Source of the DNA: Brachybacterium timonense
GTDB lineage: Bacteria; Actinomycetota; Actinomycetes; Actinomycetales; Dermabacteraceae
NCBI RefSeq assembly: GCF_900258505.1
Contig: NZ_LT984895.1
Location: 22,622 to 86,621, forward strand
DNA length: 64,000 nt
Direction: 5' to 3'
Part shown: positions 48,323 to 56,107 of the stretch, one piece after another
Numbering within the stretch: the stretch's first letter is position 1
How the letters are laid out: each line of letters opens with the position of its first letter
The notes under the pieces: model-generated
What the model was told of the DNA's origin: nothing
Databases searched by the model: none
The model's input: the letters and a program-made list of their open reading frames with translations, nothing else
Translations under genes and position numbers: made by a program

Positions 48323-48408
48323 CCCACGGTGTTGCGGCTCGGGGCGGCTACATCGATGTGAGCGGGTCGAGTGCGATCGCGCCCACGGGGCGGCGGCTCG
48401 GGGCGGCT
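48323..48408. repeat. 59 bp-period duplication between NUDIX and M20 genes
   Basis: A 27 bp segment (CCCACGGTGTTGCGGCTCGG plus GGCGGCT) at 48323-48349 recurs at 48382-48408 with a few changes. The 32 bp between copies is unrelated. It lies between the NUDIX gene stop (48465) and the M20 start (48311). Confidence 0.85.
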
Positions 48409-48464
48409 CTTTCGCGTCGGCGGCCGACAGTGCTCCGCGCCCGGAAGGTGGGTGCACCGCGTCC

Positions 48465-49154
48465 TCAGGTGCCGCGCAGCAACGGCGGGTTCAGCCCCTC
48501 GCCGGGTCCGGCGCGGAACAGGCGGGCAGGCCGGCCACCGGTCTCCGCGGCGCGCCCATCGAGCTCTTCCAGGAAACAGGCGGAGCGAGTGGCCTTGCGG
48601 TGGAAGTTTCCGGCATCCAGCCGGGTGCCCCATACCGCTTCGTACACCCGCCGCAGCTGGCTGATGGTGAACTCCTCCGGCAGGAACGTGGTGGCGAGGG
48701 TCGTGTACTCGAGTTTGGAGCGAGCCCTGTCGATCGCAACCTCGAGGATGCGGGCGTGGTCAAAGGCCAGGTCAATGCTGTCCAGGTCATCGACCGCCCA
48801 CCAGCGGGCGTCATCCACGTCCTCGCCCTGCACGGGGTCGGGCAGGTCTGCCCCGAGCGCCATGAACACGACGGAGACGATGCGTCCGCGCGGGTCCCGG
48901 CCGGGCTCACCGAAGGTGCGCACCTGCTCGAGGTAGACGCGGTCCTCGCCCAGGGAGGCTTCGTCGGCGAGGACACGCTGGGCGGCATCCACCAGGTCCT
49001 CTTCGGCGCGGACGAACCCGCCAGGAAGCGCCCACGCCTGCCCGTACGGGTCCGAGCGGCGGCGGATCAGCAGCACGCTGAAGCGTCCCTCGCGCAGGGT
49101 GAGGATCACGAGGTCTACGGCCACCGCCATGTGCGGGGCCGTCTCGGCGCTCAT
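48465..49154 (-). CDS. NUDIX-domain regulator-like protein (NrtR-type)
   Basis: The 229-residue product starts at ATG 49154. The NUDIX region is YGQAWALPGGFVRAEEDLVDAAQRVLADEASLGED. The catalytic consensus REUxEE is degraded to RVLADE, so hydrolysis is probably lost. A C-terminal ~75 residues (FLPEEFTISQLRRVYEAVWGTRLDAGNFHRKATR) matches the winged-helix DNA-binding half of NrtR. NrtR proteins bind ADP-ribose and repress NAD or sugar genes. It follows glpX by 14 bp, probably in the same operon; targets are not apparent here. Confidence 0.85.
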   Translation of the reverse strand: MSAETAPHMAVAVDLVILTLREGRFSVLLIRRRSDPYGQAWALPGGFVRAEEDLVDAAQRVLADEASLGEDRVYLEQVRTFGEPGRDPRGRIVSVVFMALGADLPDPVQGEDVDDARWWAVDDLDSIDLAFDHARILEVAIDRARSKLEYTTLATTFLPEEFTISQLRRVYEAVWGTRLDAGNFHRKATRSACFLEELDGRAAETGGRPARLFRAGPGEGLNPPLLRGT

Positions 49155-49168
49155 GCCGGCGGCTCCCG

Positions 49169-50158
49169 TCAGTTCTTCAGCCAGCGGTCCCACTTCTCCA
49201 GACGATGCTCGGCCTCCACGAGACGCACGGTGCCGGAGGTGGCGCGCATGACCAGGGACTGGGTGACGACGCGATCCTTCATGTACTTCACGCCGTTCAG
49301 CAGCTCGCCGTCGGTGATGCCGGTGGCGGCGAAGTAGCAGTTGTCCGTGGTGACCAGGTCGTTCGTGGTCAGCACGCGGTCAAGGTCGTGTCCGGCGTCA
49401 ATCGCCTTCTGCCGTTCGTCGTCGTCGCGGGGTGCGAGCCGACCCTGGATCATGCCGCCCGTGGCCTTGATCGCGCAGGCTGCGACGATGCCCTCGGGAG
49501 TGCCCCCGGTGCCCAGCAGCATGTCCACGCCGGTGCCGCGGGCGGCGGCGATCGCGCCGGCCACGTCACCGTCCATGATGAACTTGACGCGGGCGCCGGC
49601 CTCACGGATCTCCTGCACGAGCTGCTCGTGGCGGGGACGCTCCAGCACACAGACGGTGACCTGGTTGACCGGCTTGCCGAGCGCCTTGGCCACCAGGTGG
49701 ATGTTCTGCTTGATCGGCAGGCGCAGGTCCACGAAGTCAGCGGCCTCGGGGCCCACGACCATCTTCTCCATGTAGAACACGGCCGACGGGTCGAACATGG
49801 CGCCGCGCTCTGCCACAGCGAAAACACTCAGTGCGTTGTTGTAGCCCAGAGCGGTCAGGCGGGTGCCGTCGATGGGGTCGACCGCCACGTCCACCACGGG
49901 GCCGGTGCCGTCGCCCACCTTTTCGCCGTTGAACAGCATGGGCGCCTCATCCTTCTCGCCCTCGCCGATCACGACAGTGCCGTCCATACGCACGGTGTCC
50001 ATGAAGGAGCGCATCGCGTCCACGGCCGCGCCGTCGGCCTTGTTCTTCTCACCGAAGCCGACCCAGCGGCCGCCGGCGATCGCCGCCGCCTCCGTGACGC
50101 GCACGAGCTCCAGGGCGAGGTTGCGGTCGGGAGCGGTGGTGGTGTTCTCCGAGTTCAC
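49169..50158 (-). CDS. glpX: Fructose-1,6-bisphosphatase, class II
   Basis: The 329-residue product starts at GTG 50158 with GGAGA upstream. GlpX signatures: [75 protein letters not shown] (metal-binding DPIDGT), [21 protein letters not shown] and MQGRL-like [13 protein letters not shown]. It dephosphorylates fructose-1,6-bisphosphate in gluconeogenesis and is the main FBPase in many actinobacteria. The downstream NUDIX regulator is in the same direction at 14 bp. The upstream gap holds a hairpin after the small-protein gene. Confidence 0.96.
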   Translation of the reverse strand: MNSENTTTAPDRNLALELVRVTEAAAIAGGRWVGFGEKNKADGAAVDAMRSFMDTVRMDGTVVIGEGEKDEAPMLFNGEKVGDGTGPVVDVAVDPIDGTRLTALGYNNALSVFAVAERGAMFDPSAVFYMEKMVVGPEAADFVDLRLPIKQNIHLVAKALGKPVNQVTVCVLERPRHEQLVQEIREAGARVKFIMDGDVAGAIAAARGTGVDMLLGTGGTPEGIVAACAIKATGGMIQGRLAPRDDDERQKAIDAGHDLDRVLTTNDLVTTDNCYFAATGITDGELLNGVKYMKDRVVTQSLVMRATSGTVRLVEAEHRLEKWDRWLKN

Positions 50159-50302
50159 AGTGTCTCCATCGTCGTAGCGGACTGCGAGAGAACGGGTAAG
50201 CGCGTACGGCGTCAGCGCGTCCCAGCGGGTCGTCACTGACCAACGCGGCACTAAGCGGTGCCGTTCTCGTCCCCCATCGTAGAGAAGGCGCTTGGGAGAC
50301 AT

Positions 50303-50320
50303 GCCAGGAAGGGTCCTGGC
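50303..50320. terminator. Small hairpin after the symporter operon
   Basis: GCCAGGA (50303-50309) pairs with TCCTGGC (50314-50320) around AGGG. It lies about 80 bp beyond the stop of the 43-residue gene and before the glpX start. It may end the symporter transcript. Short arms keep the call weak. Confidence 0.5.
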
Positions 50321-50401
50321 CGGGCCGCATCGTTCCGGTTCGTTCGTCCGCGAGACACCGCCCGGTCACCGTCCCGGTGCTATGGCCGGTGCCGACGGGG
50401 A

Positions 50402-50533
50402 TCAGATGATCGGGCGGCCCTCCTTCTTGGCCTCCCGGACATCGCGCACGAAACCGCGTGCGATGACGATGAGGACTCCGGCGACGATCACCGGGAACAT
50501 CAGGACGTAGACGGTCAGCAGAGCAGCGGACAT
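50402..50533 (-). CDS. 43-residue membrane peptide downstream of the symporter (MetS-like)
   Basis: MSAALLTVYVLMFPVIVAGV starts at ATG 50533 with GGAAGGA 8 bp upstream. The peptide is a single membrane helix followed by a basic tail (VRDVREAKKEGRPII). This layout matches the small-subunit peptides found with some sodium-coupled transporters (for example MetS of MetPS). It is 62 bp downstream of the SSS symporter stop on the same strand. It is likely a transporter accessory subunit, which is inference from size, topology and position. Confidence 0.68.
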   Translation of the reverse strand: MSAALLTVYVLMFPVIVAGVLIVIARGFVRDVREAKKEGRPII

Positions 50534-50594
50534 CAGGATTCCTTCCGTTGCGACGAGGCGGGATGAGTCGTGATCACAGACAGGGCGCAGACCG

Positions 50595-52274
50595 TCATCG
50601 AGCCCCCTCCTGGGCAGTCTCGATCGCCTCGGAGGTGTCGAAGTCGCCGGTGATCTCCTTGATCCGCTCGAAGTCGAAGTCCATCGAGGAACGGACCGAC
50701 ATGCCCCAGCACACCAGGAACGAGACGGCGTAAGCGACCAGCGATCCGGAGAGCACCGCATAATCCCGCAGGAATCCGAATCCGATCGGAAGCATCACGA
50801 CGGTGGCAATCGCTCCGATCACGAGCGCTGGGCGCAGTCCGAAGAAGCCGAAGGCCATGATGCCGAGGATGACGCCGACACCGATGATGGAGAGCAGTTC
50901 GACGATCAGCGCCCACGGGCCGGTCAGCGCGATCCATTCGAACCGCACGGGCAGGAACACGGCCAGTGCCGCCAGCACGGAGACGGTGAAGGCCATGTTG
51001 GTGACCTTCTTCCAGTAGAACGAGGCGATCACGGGGAAGACGAGGCAGCCCCAGAGAGCCCCGACGAAGACCAGCAGGTCCAGGATGTTGAAGCGAGCGG
51101 TGGCGAAGTAGAGAGCCGCCGCCGTCGCCACGATCATGGTGGCGCGGCCGATCAGCAGCATCGTTCGGGGGTTCGCCCGGCCGCGGCCCACCGACTGGCC
51201 GTAGATGTCGGCCATGACGATGGAGCTGAGCGCCGAGAGATCCGAGTCAGCGGTCGAGGACAGCGAGCCGATGATCATGAGGAAGGCGAGGGCGAGCAGG
51301 ATGATCGGCAGATAGGTGCCGGCCATCTGCGGGATGAGGTTGTTGACGTCCCCGTCCATCGGAGCCACACCGAGGTAGAGCGCCATGACGCCGAGCATGC
51401 CGATGCCGATCACGGTGGCGCCGTAGCCGACGGTCGCGGTGATGAAGGTGGGACGGATGAGATCTTCGCGGACGGCGAAGAGGCGCTGGGCGATGGTCTG
51501 GTTGCCGATCGCATAGGCGAGGACCGCCGCGATGTAGGGGGCGCCCTGGTTCATGAAGGCGTCGGAGGAGAAGAAGCTCTGCTGGGCGGGGGTCACCCGC
51601 TCAGCGGCGGTCGCCGGATCGAACATCGACGGCCCACCGGCAGCGAAGAACACCACCGGGATGATCACGACGGCAGCGCCCAGCATGGCCATCACCTGCG
51701 CGAAGTCGGTGAGCACGGAGGCCCGGAAGCCGGACCACAGCGTGTACATCAGCACCCCACCGGCGACGATCAGGATGCCGGCGCCGAAACTCAACGGGGA
51801 GAGCATTGCGATGAGTGCACCGCCGGCGATGAAGTTCGAGGTCAGCGAGATGGTCGAGCCCAGGACATTGGAGCCGGCGAGCATCAGCTGGCTGGCGCGC
51901 CCATGCCGGGCGTACATGACCTCGGCAAGCGTGTGGGCTCGCGGGGCCACGGACCGGATCCGTCGGCCGAAGGGGTAGATGAACAGGATCATCAGGGCTC
52001 CCCACAGTCCGTAATGGATCGGGCCGGAGACGCCGTAGGTGTAACCCGCGGTCGCGGAAGCGTACATGGAGGACGCCCAGATCCAGGTGGCGGTCATCGA
52101 CGCTGCGGAGATGCCGAACCCGATCTTGTTGCCGGCCGTCATGTAGTCGTCGGCGTTCTCCTGGCGACGGGAGATCGCCACAGACATCCACATCGTCCCG
52201 CCGTAGAAGATCAGCAGGAGCAGGATGACTCCGAGGGTTCCGAGCTGCTTGGTGTCGTCCAGTCCGGGCGGCAC
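50595..52274 (-). CDS. Sodium/solute symporter (SSS family)
   Basis: The 559-residue product starts at GTG 52274. About 13-14 membrane segments are predicted by eye. Family marks include SRRQENADDYMTAGNKIGFG, ATWIWASSMYASATAGYTYG, LWGALMILFIYPFGRRIRSV, HTLAEVMYARHGR, and SLSSTADSDLSALSSIVMADIY (the conserved helix-8 sodium site). It resembles the urea/choline/proline branch (DUR3-like), but the substrate cannot be fixed. It precedes the 43-residue peptide and follows the LacI gene, with a hairpin in the gap. Its place next to the sugar cluster may be coincidence. Confidence 0.88.
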   Translation of the reverse strand: MPPGLDDTKQLGTLGVILLLLIFYGGTMWMSVAISRRQENADDYMTAGNKIGFGISAASMTATWIWASSMYASATAGYTYGVSGPIHYGLWGALMILFIYPFGRRIRSVAPRAHTLAEVMYARHGRASQLMLAGSNVLGSTISLTSNFIAGGALIAMLSPLSFGAGILIVAGGVLMYTLWSGFRASVLTDFAQVMAMLGAAVVIIPVVFFAAGGPSMFDPATAAERVTPAQQSFFSSDAFMNQGAPYIAAVLAYAIGNQTIAQRLFAVREDLIRPTFITATVGYGATVIGIGMLGVMALYLGVAPMDGDVNNLIPQMAGTYLPIILLALAFLMIIGSLSSTADSDLSALSSIVMADIYGQSVGRGRANPRTMLLIGRATMIVATAAALYFATARFNILDLLVFVGALWGCLVFPVIASFYWKKVTNMAFTVSVLAALAVFLPVRFEWIALTGPWALIVELLSIIGVGVILGIMAFGFFGLRPALVIGAIATVVMLPIGFGFLRDYAVLSGSLVAYAVSFLVCWGMSVRSSMDFDFERIKEITGDFDTSEAIETAQEGAR

Positions 52275-52310
52275 AGAGGGGTCCTTTCTATGTGACAGCG
52301 GGGGTGGAAC

Positions 52311-52335
52311 CCGGTCGGATCGTGAGCGCGACCGG
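52311..52335. terminator. Hairpin between LacI and symporter genes
   Basis: CCGGTCG (52311-52317) pairs with CGACCGG (52329-52335). It lies between the LacI stop (52464) and the symporter start (52274), both on the minus strand. It may end the LacI transcript or act on symporter expression. Confidence 0.5.
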
Positions 52336-52463
52336 CTGTTCCGGCTCTCGGGAGGAGAAACGATCCTGACACACTGTCGGAACCGCTCGCATCCTGATCC
52401 GACCTCTGGGACGGGTCAGGGCGACGAGAACCTCCCGCCCCAGTCCCAGACCACGAGACCGTC

Positions 52464-53516
52464 TCAGCTCGAAGCGCGCGCCATCAGTCGGTGCGGCGCG
52501 ATCACTCGACGTGGCGGGCCGTCATACCCCTGGATACGTTCGATCAGCATGTCCAGCACTGTGCCAACGAGCTGCTCACGCTGCGGATCGATCGAAGACA
52601 GTGTGGGCGTGGTGTAGCGCGACTCGCGGGTGTCGTCGTAGCCGATCACGCGGACCTGCTGCGGCACCTCGAGGCCGCGGGTACGCAGAGCGAGCATGAC
52701 GCCTCGGGCGATCTCATCATTGCCGCACACAATGCCGTCAACGTCGGGGCAGTTAGCCAGCAACGGCGGCACCGCCGCGGCCCCGCCCTCCAGTGTCCAC
52801 GTCTCCACCGCTTGGACGACGGGCGGCCCCAGCCCGCGCTCGGCAAGCGCCTGGCGATACCCGGCAACACGCAGCCGGCTGGTGGAGTGCTCTTGCGCGG
52901 CCTCGGCCACGGTGAGAGCGCCGACGTAGGCGATCCGCCGGGAGCCCCGCTGGGCGAGATGCGCGGTAGCATCCGCGGCGGCCTGCACGTTGTCGGTGTG
53001 CACGTAGTCGCTCCCCGCGGGCAGTGCCTGCTCGGGCACATGCTCGCCGATAAAGACAGTCGGTTGGATCGTGCGATCCATCGCAGCCAGCGTGTCCTCC
53101 CCGATGGCGATCGGGCTGAAGATGACGCCATCACCGATCACCCGGGTGAAGCCAGACAGCACACTGCGTTCCTCCTCAGCGCCGCCCACCGTGGTGTGCA
53201 GCATGATCGAATGCCGCCGCCGCTGGGCCTCCTGGGCGAAGGCCTGGGCGAGCTCCGAGAAGTAGGAGCCGGCAAGGGAGGGGATCGCGAGGGTGATCAG
53301 GCCGCTGGTGCCGGTGCGCAGCTGCCGTGCGCCCACCTGGGGCCGGTAGTTCAGCTCCCGGATGATCTGCTGCACACGTTCGCGGGTGGCGGGTCCGACG
53401 TTCGGCCGATCGTTGACCACATTGGAGACCGTTTTGATCGACACTCCGGCGGCGTCGGCGACGTCTCGCAGGGTGACGGGGCGGCGCCCTGCGGCGCGAG
53501 CGGGAGTCTCCGTCAT
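52464..53516 (-). CDS. LacI-family transcriptional regulator of the arabinan-type cluster
   Basis: The 350-residue product starts at ATG 53516. The helix-turn-helix and hinge read VTLRDVADAAGVSIKTVSNVVNDRPNVGPATRERVQQIIRELNYRPQ. The periplasmic-binding-like effector domain follows (LITLAIPSLAGSYFSELAQAF, RIAYVGALTVAEAAQEHSTSRLRVAGY, GNDEIARGVMLALR, IGYDDTRESRYTTPTLSSI). Position at the 3' end of the YesL-ABC cluster makes it the probable local repressor. Two central-CG palindromes upstream of the GH51 and SBP genes (57578 and 57628) are its likely operators. Confidence 0.92.
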   Translation of the reverse strand: MTETPARAAGRRPVTLRDVADAAGVSIKTVSNVVNDRPNVGPATRERVQQIIRELNYRPQVGARQLRTGTSGLITLAIPSLAGSYFSELAQAFAQEAQRRRHSIMLHTTVGGAEEERSVLSGFTRVIGDGVIFSPIAIGEDTLAAMDRTIQPTVFIGEHVPEQALPAGSDYVHTDNVQAAADATAHLAQRGSRRIAYVGALTVAEAAQEHSTSRLRVAGYRQALAERGLGPPVVQAVETWTLEGGAAAVPPLLANCPDVDGIVCGNDEIARGVMLALRTRGLEVPQQVRVIGYDDTRESRYTTPTLSSIDPQREQLVGTVLDMLIERIQGYDGPPRRVIAPHRLMARASS

Positions 53517-53540
53517 GCGGGTCCTTCAGCAGCTATGCGT

Positions 53541-54230
53541 TCACCTGGCGGCCCGTGCAGCGGCCGCCTCTTCGATTCTTCCCTGCCAGGCACGCAGCAG
53601 CAGAGCCCACGTGGCGGCGACCACCAGGCCGCTGCCCATCAGAACTCCTACCGGCACGATCACCGCACAGACCACCAGTACTGAGCCGATGGTGACCCAC
53701 CAGCCGATGCTGGCCACGGGCAGCAGCACCGGGGCGGCAGCGGCGGCCCGCCACAGGTCAGGGATCGAGACCTCGGGACGCAGCACCCGCAGGACGATGG
53801 CGTGGTGGAAGGCCGGGATCGCCCAGAGAAGCAGGACGGCGGCAGGGCCGAGCCCGTAGGGGACGAACCACCCCGGGGCGAGCCCTACGCCGGCGAGGAC
53901 CAGGTTCAGCGCTGCAGCGGTGCCGATTACGAGGAAGGGGCCGACGGCGAGGCTGGCCGGCACAAGCTCCCGACGGAAACGCCCCAGGACCCTCGCCGCG
54001 GTGGCCTGCAGTTGCGGCGGTCTGTCCGAACGCTCCTCGAGCTCGGCCACGAGCGCAACACCGGCCGGGCCGATGCCCAGCACGATGCCACCGGCCAGCA
54101 CCAGAGCGATCCAGCCGAGATGGAGCCCCACCAGGCGGGGCACCCAGGCCAGCGCACGCATCACCCCGGTGAGCGCTCCGCCCTGGGCGTCGGCCTCCTC
54201 CGGGCCGGCCCCCTCCACCGCGCTGGTCAT
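53541..54230 (-). CDS. YesL/DUF624-like membrane protein
   Basis: The 229-residue product has five to six hydrophobic stretches (LVGLHLGWIALVLAGGIVLGIGP, LVPASLAVGPFLVIGTAAALNLVLAGVGLA, AAVLLLWAIPAFHHAIVLRVLRPE, APVLLPVASIGWWVTIGSVLVVCAVIVPVGVLM). The pattern of LGPAxxAL and the W-x-x-F/R loops fits DUF624, whose members sit beside CUT1 sugar ABC permeases. Its stop-start spacing to the upstream permease gene is 4 bp and to the LacI gene 24 bp, so it belongs to the operon. Its exact role is unknown. Confidence 0.78.
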   Translation of the reverse strand: MTSAVEGAGPEEADAQGGALTGVMRALAWVPRLVGLHLGWIALVLAGGIVLGIGPAGVALVAELEERSDRPPQLQATAARVLGRFRRELVPASLAVGPFLVIGTAAALNLVLAGVGLAPGWFVPYGLGPAAVLLLWAIPAFHHAIVLRVLRPEVSIPDLWRAAAAAPVLLPVASIGWWVTIGSVLVVCAVIVPVGVLMGSGLVVAATWALLLRAWQGRIEEAAAARAAR

Positions 54231-54234
54231 CGAT

Positions 54235-55170
54235 TCAGCCCTTCGATCCGGTCAGCGCGATCGATTCGATGATCTGCCGCTGGAAGACGAGGAAGACGAT
54301 CAGCACCGGCAGCAGCGCCACCAGCGAAGCGGCCATGATCAGCGGGAAGTCTGTCTGCACAGCGTAGGTGGCGTTGAAGTTCGCGATCACCAGCTGCAGG
54401 GTGTGCACGTTCTCCGAGTTCAGGTAGATGATCGGGCCAAGGTAGTCGTTCCACACGCCCATGAACCACAGGATGACCTGGGCGGCGATCGCCGGCCGGA
54501 TCAGCGGCAGCACGATCCGCCAGAAGATCTGCGGATGGGTGGCGCCGTCGATGATTGCGGCCTCGATGAGGGAGTCCGGAACGCTCAGCAGGTACTGGCG
54601 TAGGAAAAAGACCATCATCAGATTGCCGAACAGACCGGGCACGATCAGCGGCAGCAGAGTGTCCACCCAGCCGATCTTCGAGAACAGCATGAAGGTGGGG
54701 ATCATCAGCGCCGGGAACGGGATCATCACGCCGGCCAGAAGGAACAGGAAGATCCCGTTCTTGCCGGGAATGCGCATCTTCGCGAAGCCGTAGGCGGCGT
54801 AGCTGGAGGTGATGGTGCCGATCACGATCACGGTCACCGAGACGATCACCGAGTTGCGGATACCGGTCAGCAGCGGCCCGGCATCCCAGATACGCACGAA
54901 GTTGTCCCAGCGGAACGGGTCGGGGATCCACTGCGGCGGCACCTGGAATACGTTCTCGGGGGCTTTCAGCGCCGTGGAGACCATCCAGGCCAGCGGCAGC
55001 AGCATGGTGATCGCACCGAGGCACAGCAGGATGAAGACGATGATGTCTCCGGTGGTCTGGAAGGTGCGGTCCTCACGGCGGCGTCGGCGCGGGGCAGGGC
55101 CGTCGGTCAGGCCTGATCCAGGGACGGCCCCGGGGGTCTGGGGTCCGGTGGTGAGGGCGGTGGTGGCCAT
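54235..55170 (-). CDS. CUT1 sugar ABC transporter permease (MalG-like)
   Basis: The 311-residue product starts at ATG 55170. After ~40 polar residues (PAPRRRRREDRTFQTTGD) there are six membrane segments. The coupling EAA loop is SLIEAAIIDGATHPQIFWRIVLPLIRPAIAAQVI. FLRQYLLSVPDSLIEAAIIDG and WNDYLGPIIYLN are MalG-type landmarks. It forms a heterodimer with the upstream permease. There is no ATPase gene in the cluster, so, like many actinobacterial sugar systems, it probably uses a shared MsiK-type ATPase from elsewhere. Confidence 0.93.
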   Translation of the reverse strand: MATTALTTGPQTPGAVPGSGLTDGPAPRRRRREDRTFQTTGDIIVFILLCLGAITMLLPLAWMVSTALKAPENVFQVPPQWIPDPFRWDNFVRIWDAGPLLTGIRNSVIVSVTVIVIGTITSSYAAYGFAKMRIPGKNGIFLFLLAGVMIPFPALMIPTFMLFSKIGWVDTLLPLIVPGLFGNLMMVFFLRQYLLSVPDSLIEAAIIDGATHPQIFWRIVLPLIRPAIAAQVILWFMGVWNDYLGPIIYLNSENVHTLQLVIANFNATYAVQTDFPLIMAASLVALLPVLIVFLVFQRQIIESIALTGSKG

Positions 55171-55183
55171 GGGGACTCTCCTC

Positions 55184-56107
55184 TCACTCCACCGTGAAGA
55201 CGTTGCGGGAGTTGAGCCAGAACTGGAACGCAGTGACCAGGAAGATCATCAGTCCCAGGACGAGGCTCATAGCGGTCGCGTACCCCAGCTGGAGGTTCTG
55301 GAAGCCCTCGCGCCAGATGTACCAGACGATGGTGGCGGAGCCGAACTCGGGACCGCCGGTGGGGGTCATGATGTTGATCTCCGCGAACATCTGGGCGCCG
55401 CCGATGATGCCGGTGACCACCAGGAAGAAGGTGACCGGGCGCAGCATCGGCACGGTGACGTGGCGGAAGCGATCGATGGTCCCGGCGCCGTCGAGCTGGG
55501 CGGCCTCCAGCAGGTTGCGGGGCACCGACTGGAGTGCGGCGAGGTAGAGAAGCGTGGAGAACCCGATGCCCTTCCACACGCCCATGATGATCAGCGCCGG
55601 CTTGACCCACGCCTTCTCGTTGAGCCAGTTCGGACCGTCGATGCCGACGATCGACAGCAGTTGGTTGATGAAACCGAAGTCGCCGTTGAGCGCCCACTGC
55701 CACAGGATCGAGATCGCGGCGACGGAGGAGACGCCGGGCAGGTAGTATAGGACACGGAAGACGGCCCTGCCGGGCAGTGGTCGGTTCAGGGCCAGCGCCA
55801 GCAGCAGGGAGATGAACAGGCCGATCGGGATGCCGAGCATCAGGAAGACCGTGTTTCCGAGCGCGGTCCAGAACAGCTCGTCGCCGATCATCCGCTCGAA
55901 GTTGGTCAGGCCCGAGAACAGCGGCGCGCTCAGGCCGTTCCAGTGGGTGAAGGCCGCATAGAAGGAGTAGAGCAGCGGGGCCAGGGCGAAGAGGGCGAAG
56001 CCGAGCACCGGCGGTGCGATGAAGATCGAACCCCAGAATCGGTCGGGCCGGTGGAGGCTCGATCGCCGCTTCCTCTCCGCCCGGGGCGTGGTGGTGGCGG
56101 TGGTCAT
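55184..56107 (-). CDS. CUT1 sugar ABC transporter permease (MalF-like)
   Basis: The 307-residue product starts at ATG 56107, overlapping the end of the sugar-binding-protein gene by 4 bp. It has six membrane segments. FWGSIFIAPPVLGFALFALAPLLYSFYAAFTHWNG is the N-terminal signature, and the EAA loop is LQSVPRNLLEAAQLDGAGTIDRFRHVTVPMLRPVTFF. YYLPGVSSVAAISILWQW and the ending NSRNVFTVE are typical. It is the partner of the downstream permease for sugar import. Confidence 0.93.
   Translation of the reverse strand: MTTATTTPRAERKRRSSLHRPDRFWGSIFIAPPVLGFALFALAPLLYSFYAAFTHWNGLSAPLFSGLTNFERMIGDELFWTALGNTVFLMLGIPIGLFISLLLALALNRPLPGRAVFRVLYYLPGVSSVAAISILWQWALNGDFGFINQLLSIVGIDGPNWLNEKAWVKPALIIMGVWKGIGFSTLLYLAALQSVPRNLLEAAQLDGAGTIDRFRHVTVPMLRPVTFFLVVTGIIGGAQMFAEINIMTPTGGPEFGSATIVWYIWREGFQNLQLGYATAMSLVLGLMIFLVTAFQFWLNSRNVFTVE

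Noticed and set aside
50533..50597. 21-codon leader frame upstream of the 43-residue peptide
   Set aside because: MTVCALSVITTHPASSQRKES overlaps the small gene's start as ATGA, but it also overlaps the symporter's 3' end and has no ribosome site or conserved feature.
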